Assembly (NCBI GenBank): GCA_002726655.1
Contig: PBRP01000015.1
Location: forward strand, 7,785-41,326
Reading direction: 5' to 3'
Length of the DNA stretch: 33,542 nucleotides
DNA from: Gammaproteobacteria bacterium
GTDB taxonomy: Bacteria > Pseudomonadota > Gammaproteobacteria > Pseudomonadales > Azotimanducaceae
How positions within the stretch are numbered: the first letter of the stretch is position 1; each line of letters begins with the position of its first letter. Positions 33,052-33,542 of the stretch are shown here, in pieces. Below the pieces are notes generated by a model. The model was not told the DNA's origin and ran no database searches. It saw only the letters and a list, made by a program, of their open reading frames with translations. The position numbers were made by a program, and so were the translations under genes.

Positions 33052-33375
33052 TTTTCATGTCAAATCCATGTCTAATCGTGGATAGCTGAAGATATTTTTT
33101 ACTTGGTCAAAAGGACTTGCTGAAAGCATCAGCCAGCGGACTGCCACAAATCGGCAAGGTGACTATTACAGTTTTGATGAAATTTCTGTAGGAATTGAGC
33201 TGTAATCAGATAAATAAGGGAATTGGGCCTGTACCGGGGCTCCGACTTGGGACATAATCCAGCGCGTTATACTTAAATAAGAAAGAGATCCGAACAAGTA
33301 TGACATTGTTCGCTTTACAAGCCAGACGAGCCATAAAAAGAATGGCCGGGAAATCACACAAATGGGGGAAAAAAG
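33052..33375. other. 324 bp without a recognisable gene
   Basis: I see no gene or known element here. A 63-codon minus-strand frame (33166-33357) has hydrophobic runs but no ribosome binding site or family likeness. The stretch is A/T-richer than the rest of the window and lies between the FAH remnant and the short frame at 33376. Confidence 0.4.
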
Positions 33376-33453
33376 ATGAACCTAACTCAAAAATTCATTC
33401 GTCTGGCGGGTGCTCTTGGCGCCACGCTATTGGCGTTTATATCGCTACCGTAA
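33376..33453 (+). pseudogene. Possible 5' end of an exported or membrane protein, interrupted after 25 codons
   Basis: GGGGGAAAAAAG precedes an ATG opening MNLTQKFIRLAGALGATLLA, which looks like a signal peptide or first membrane helix, then stops at TAA (33451). The frame shifted by two bases is open from about 33435 to the window end (ATVISVPQKAMHQITNP and on). One indel near 33440 would therefore give a longer gene running out of the window. The product is unknown. It could also be a short peptide with no continuation. Confidence 0.3.
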
Positions 33454-33542
33454 TATCGGTACCCCAAAAAGCGATGCATCAAATTACAAACCCCATAACT
33501 GCGGAATATCTAAATACGCGCAATTTTAAAAAGCTAGAGGAT

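Noticed and set aside
1-33542. CRISPR array, tRNA or rRNA genes, integrase or transposase genes, prophage
   Set aside because: No regularly spaced repeats, cloverleaf-like sequences, rRNA motifs or DDE/tyrosine recombinase signatures were found by reading.

Overview
The window looks like chromosomal DNA of an aerobic heterotrophic gammaproteobacterium, probably marine or estuarine. This rests on gene content: a monomeric NADP isocitrate dehydrogenase, a short SPOR-less outer-membrane barrel, acyl-CoA dehydrogenases with an AMP-forming acyl-CoA ligase, a TolB/TPR signalling protein, and many secreted hydrolases. Placement below class is a guess. No rRNA, tRNA, CRISPR array, integrase or transposase was seen. 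About 28 genes or gene remnants are supported, several with TTG or GTG starts.

Region 1 (1-12.4 kb) is bounded by two inverted copies of a ~140 bp repeat (40-177 and 12258-12400). It starts with a coupled operon of three hydrolases: a Tat-exported dienelactone hydrolase-like protein, an HSL-type esterase and a secreted alkaline-phosphatase-fold enzyme. Next come divergent genes for an organophosphate antiporter (GlpT-like) and a periplasmic glycerophosphodiesterase, a pair suited to taking up glycerol-3-phosphate from phospholipid head groups. After a strong orphan terminator (a possible small RNA) lie homocysteine S-methyltransferase, an ArsC-like reductase, a frameshifted SAM methyltransferase, a PLP threonine-dehydratase-like enzyme, an MFS exporter and folD.

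Region 2 (12.4-23.3 kb) has a GcvT-like folate-dependent methyltransferase directly after folD. It is followed by a Tat-exported D-threonine-aldolase-like protein, an outer-membrane protein, isocitrate dehydrogenase, an acyl-CoA dehydrogenase, a secreted lipase-like hydrolase flanked by a short dispersed repeat, and a TolB-domain/TPR protein broken by one base.

Region 3 (23.4-29.9 kb) looks like a catabolic cluster for an unknown carboxylic acid or lipid. It holds an SDR lacking the usual catalytic Tyr, an acyl-CoA ligase, a lipocalin-like protein of unknown function (DUF7064/7065-like), an ACAD11-type acyl-CoA dehydrogenase abutting a protein-tyrosine-phosphatase-like gene, and a GNAT acetyltransferase.

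Region 4 (30-33.5 kb) is eroded. It has a 5' fragment of a TrpB2-type tryptophan synthase beta gene, ~440 bp of gene-poor DNA, an intact SLC13-type permease with RCK-C domains, a C-terminal remnant of a fumarylacetoacetate hydrolase family gene, and a possible signal-peptide fragment at the edge.

The most noteworthy signals are the inverted repeat pair, the GTAAACTGCCCC repeats bracketing a hydrolase gene, the orphan terminator upstream of the homocysteine methyltransferase, and the one-carbon theme (homocysteine methyltransferase, SAM methyltransferase, FolD, GcvT-like protein) close to a glycerophosphodiester system. No completely new multi-gene system could be proved from the sequence alone.
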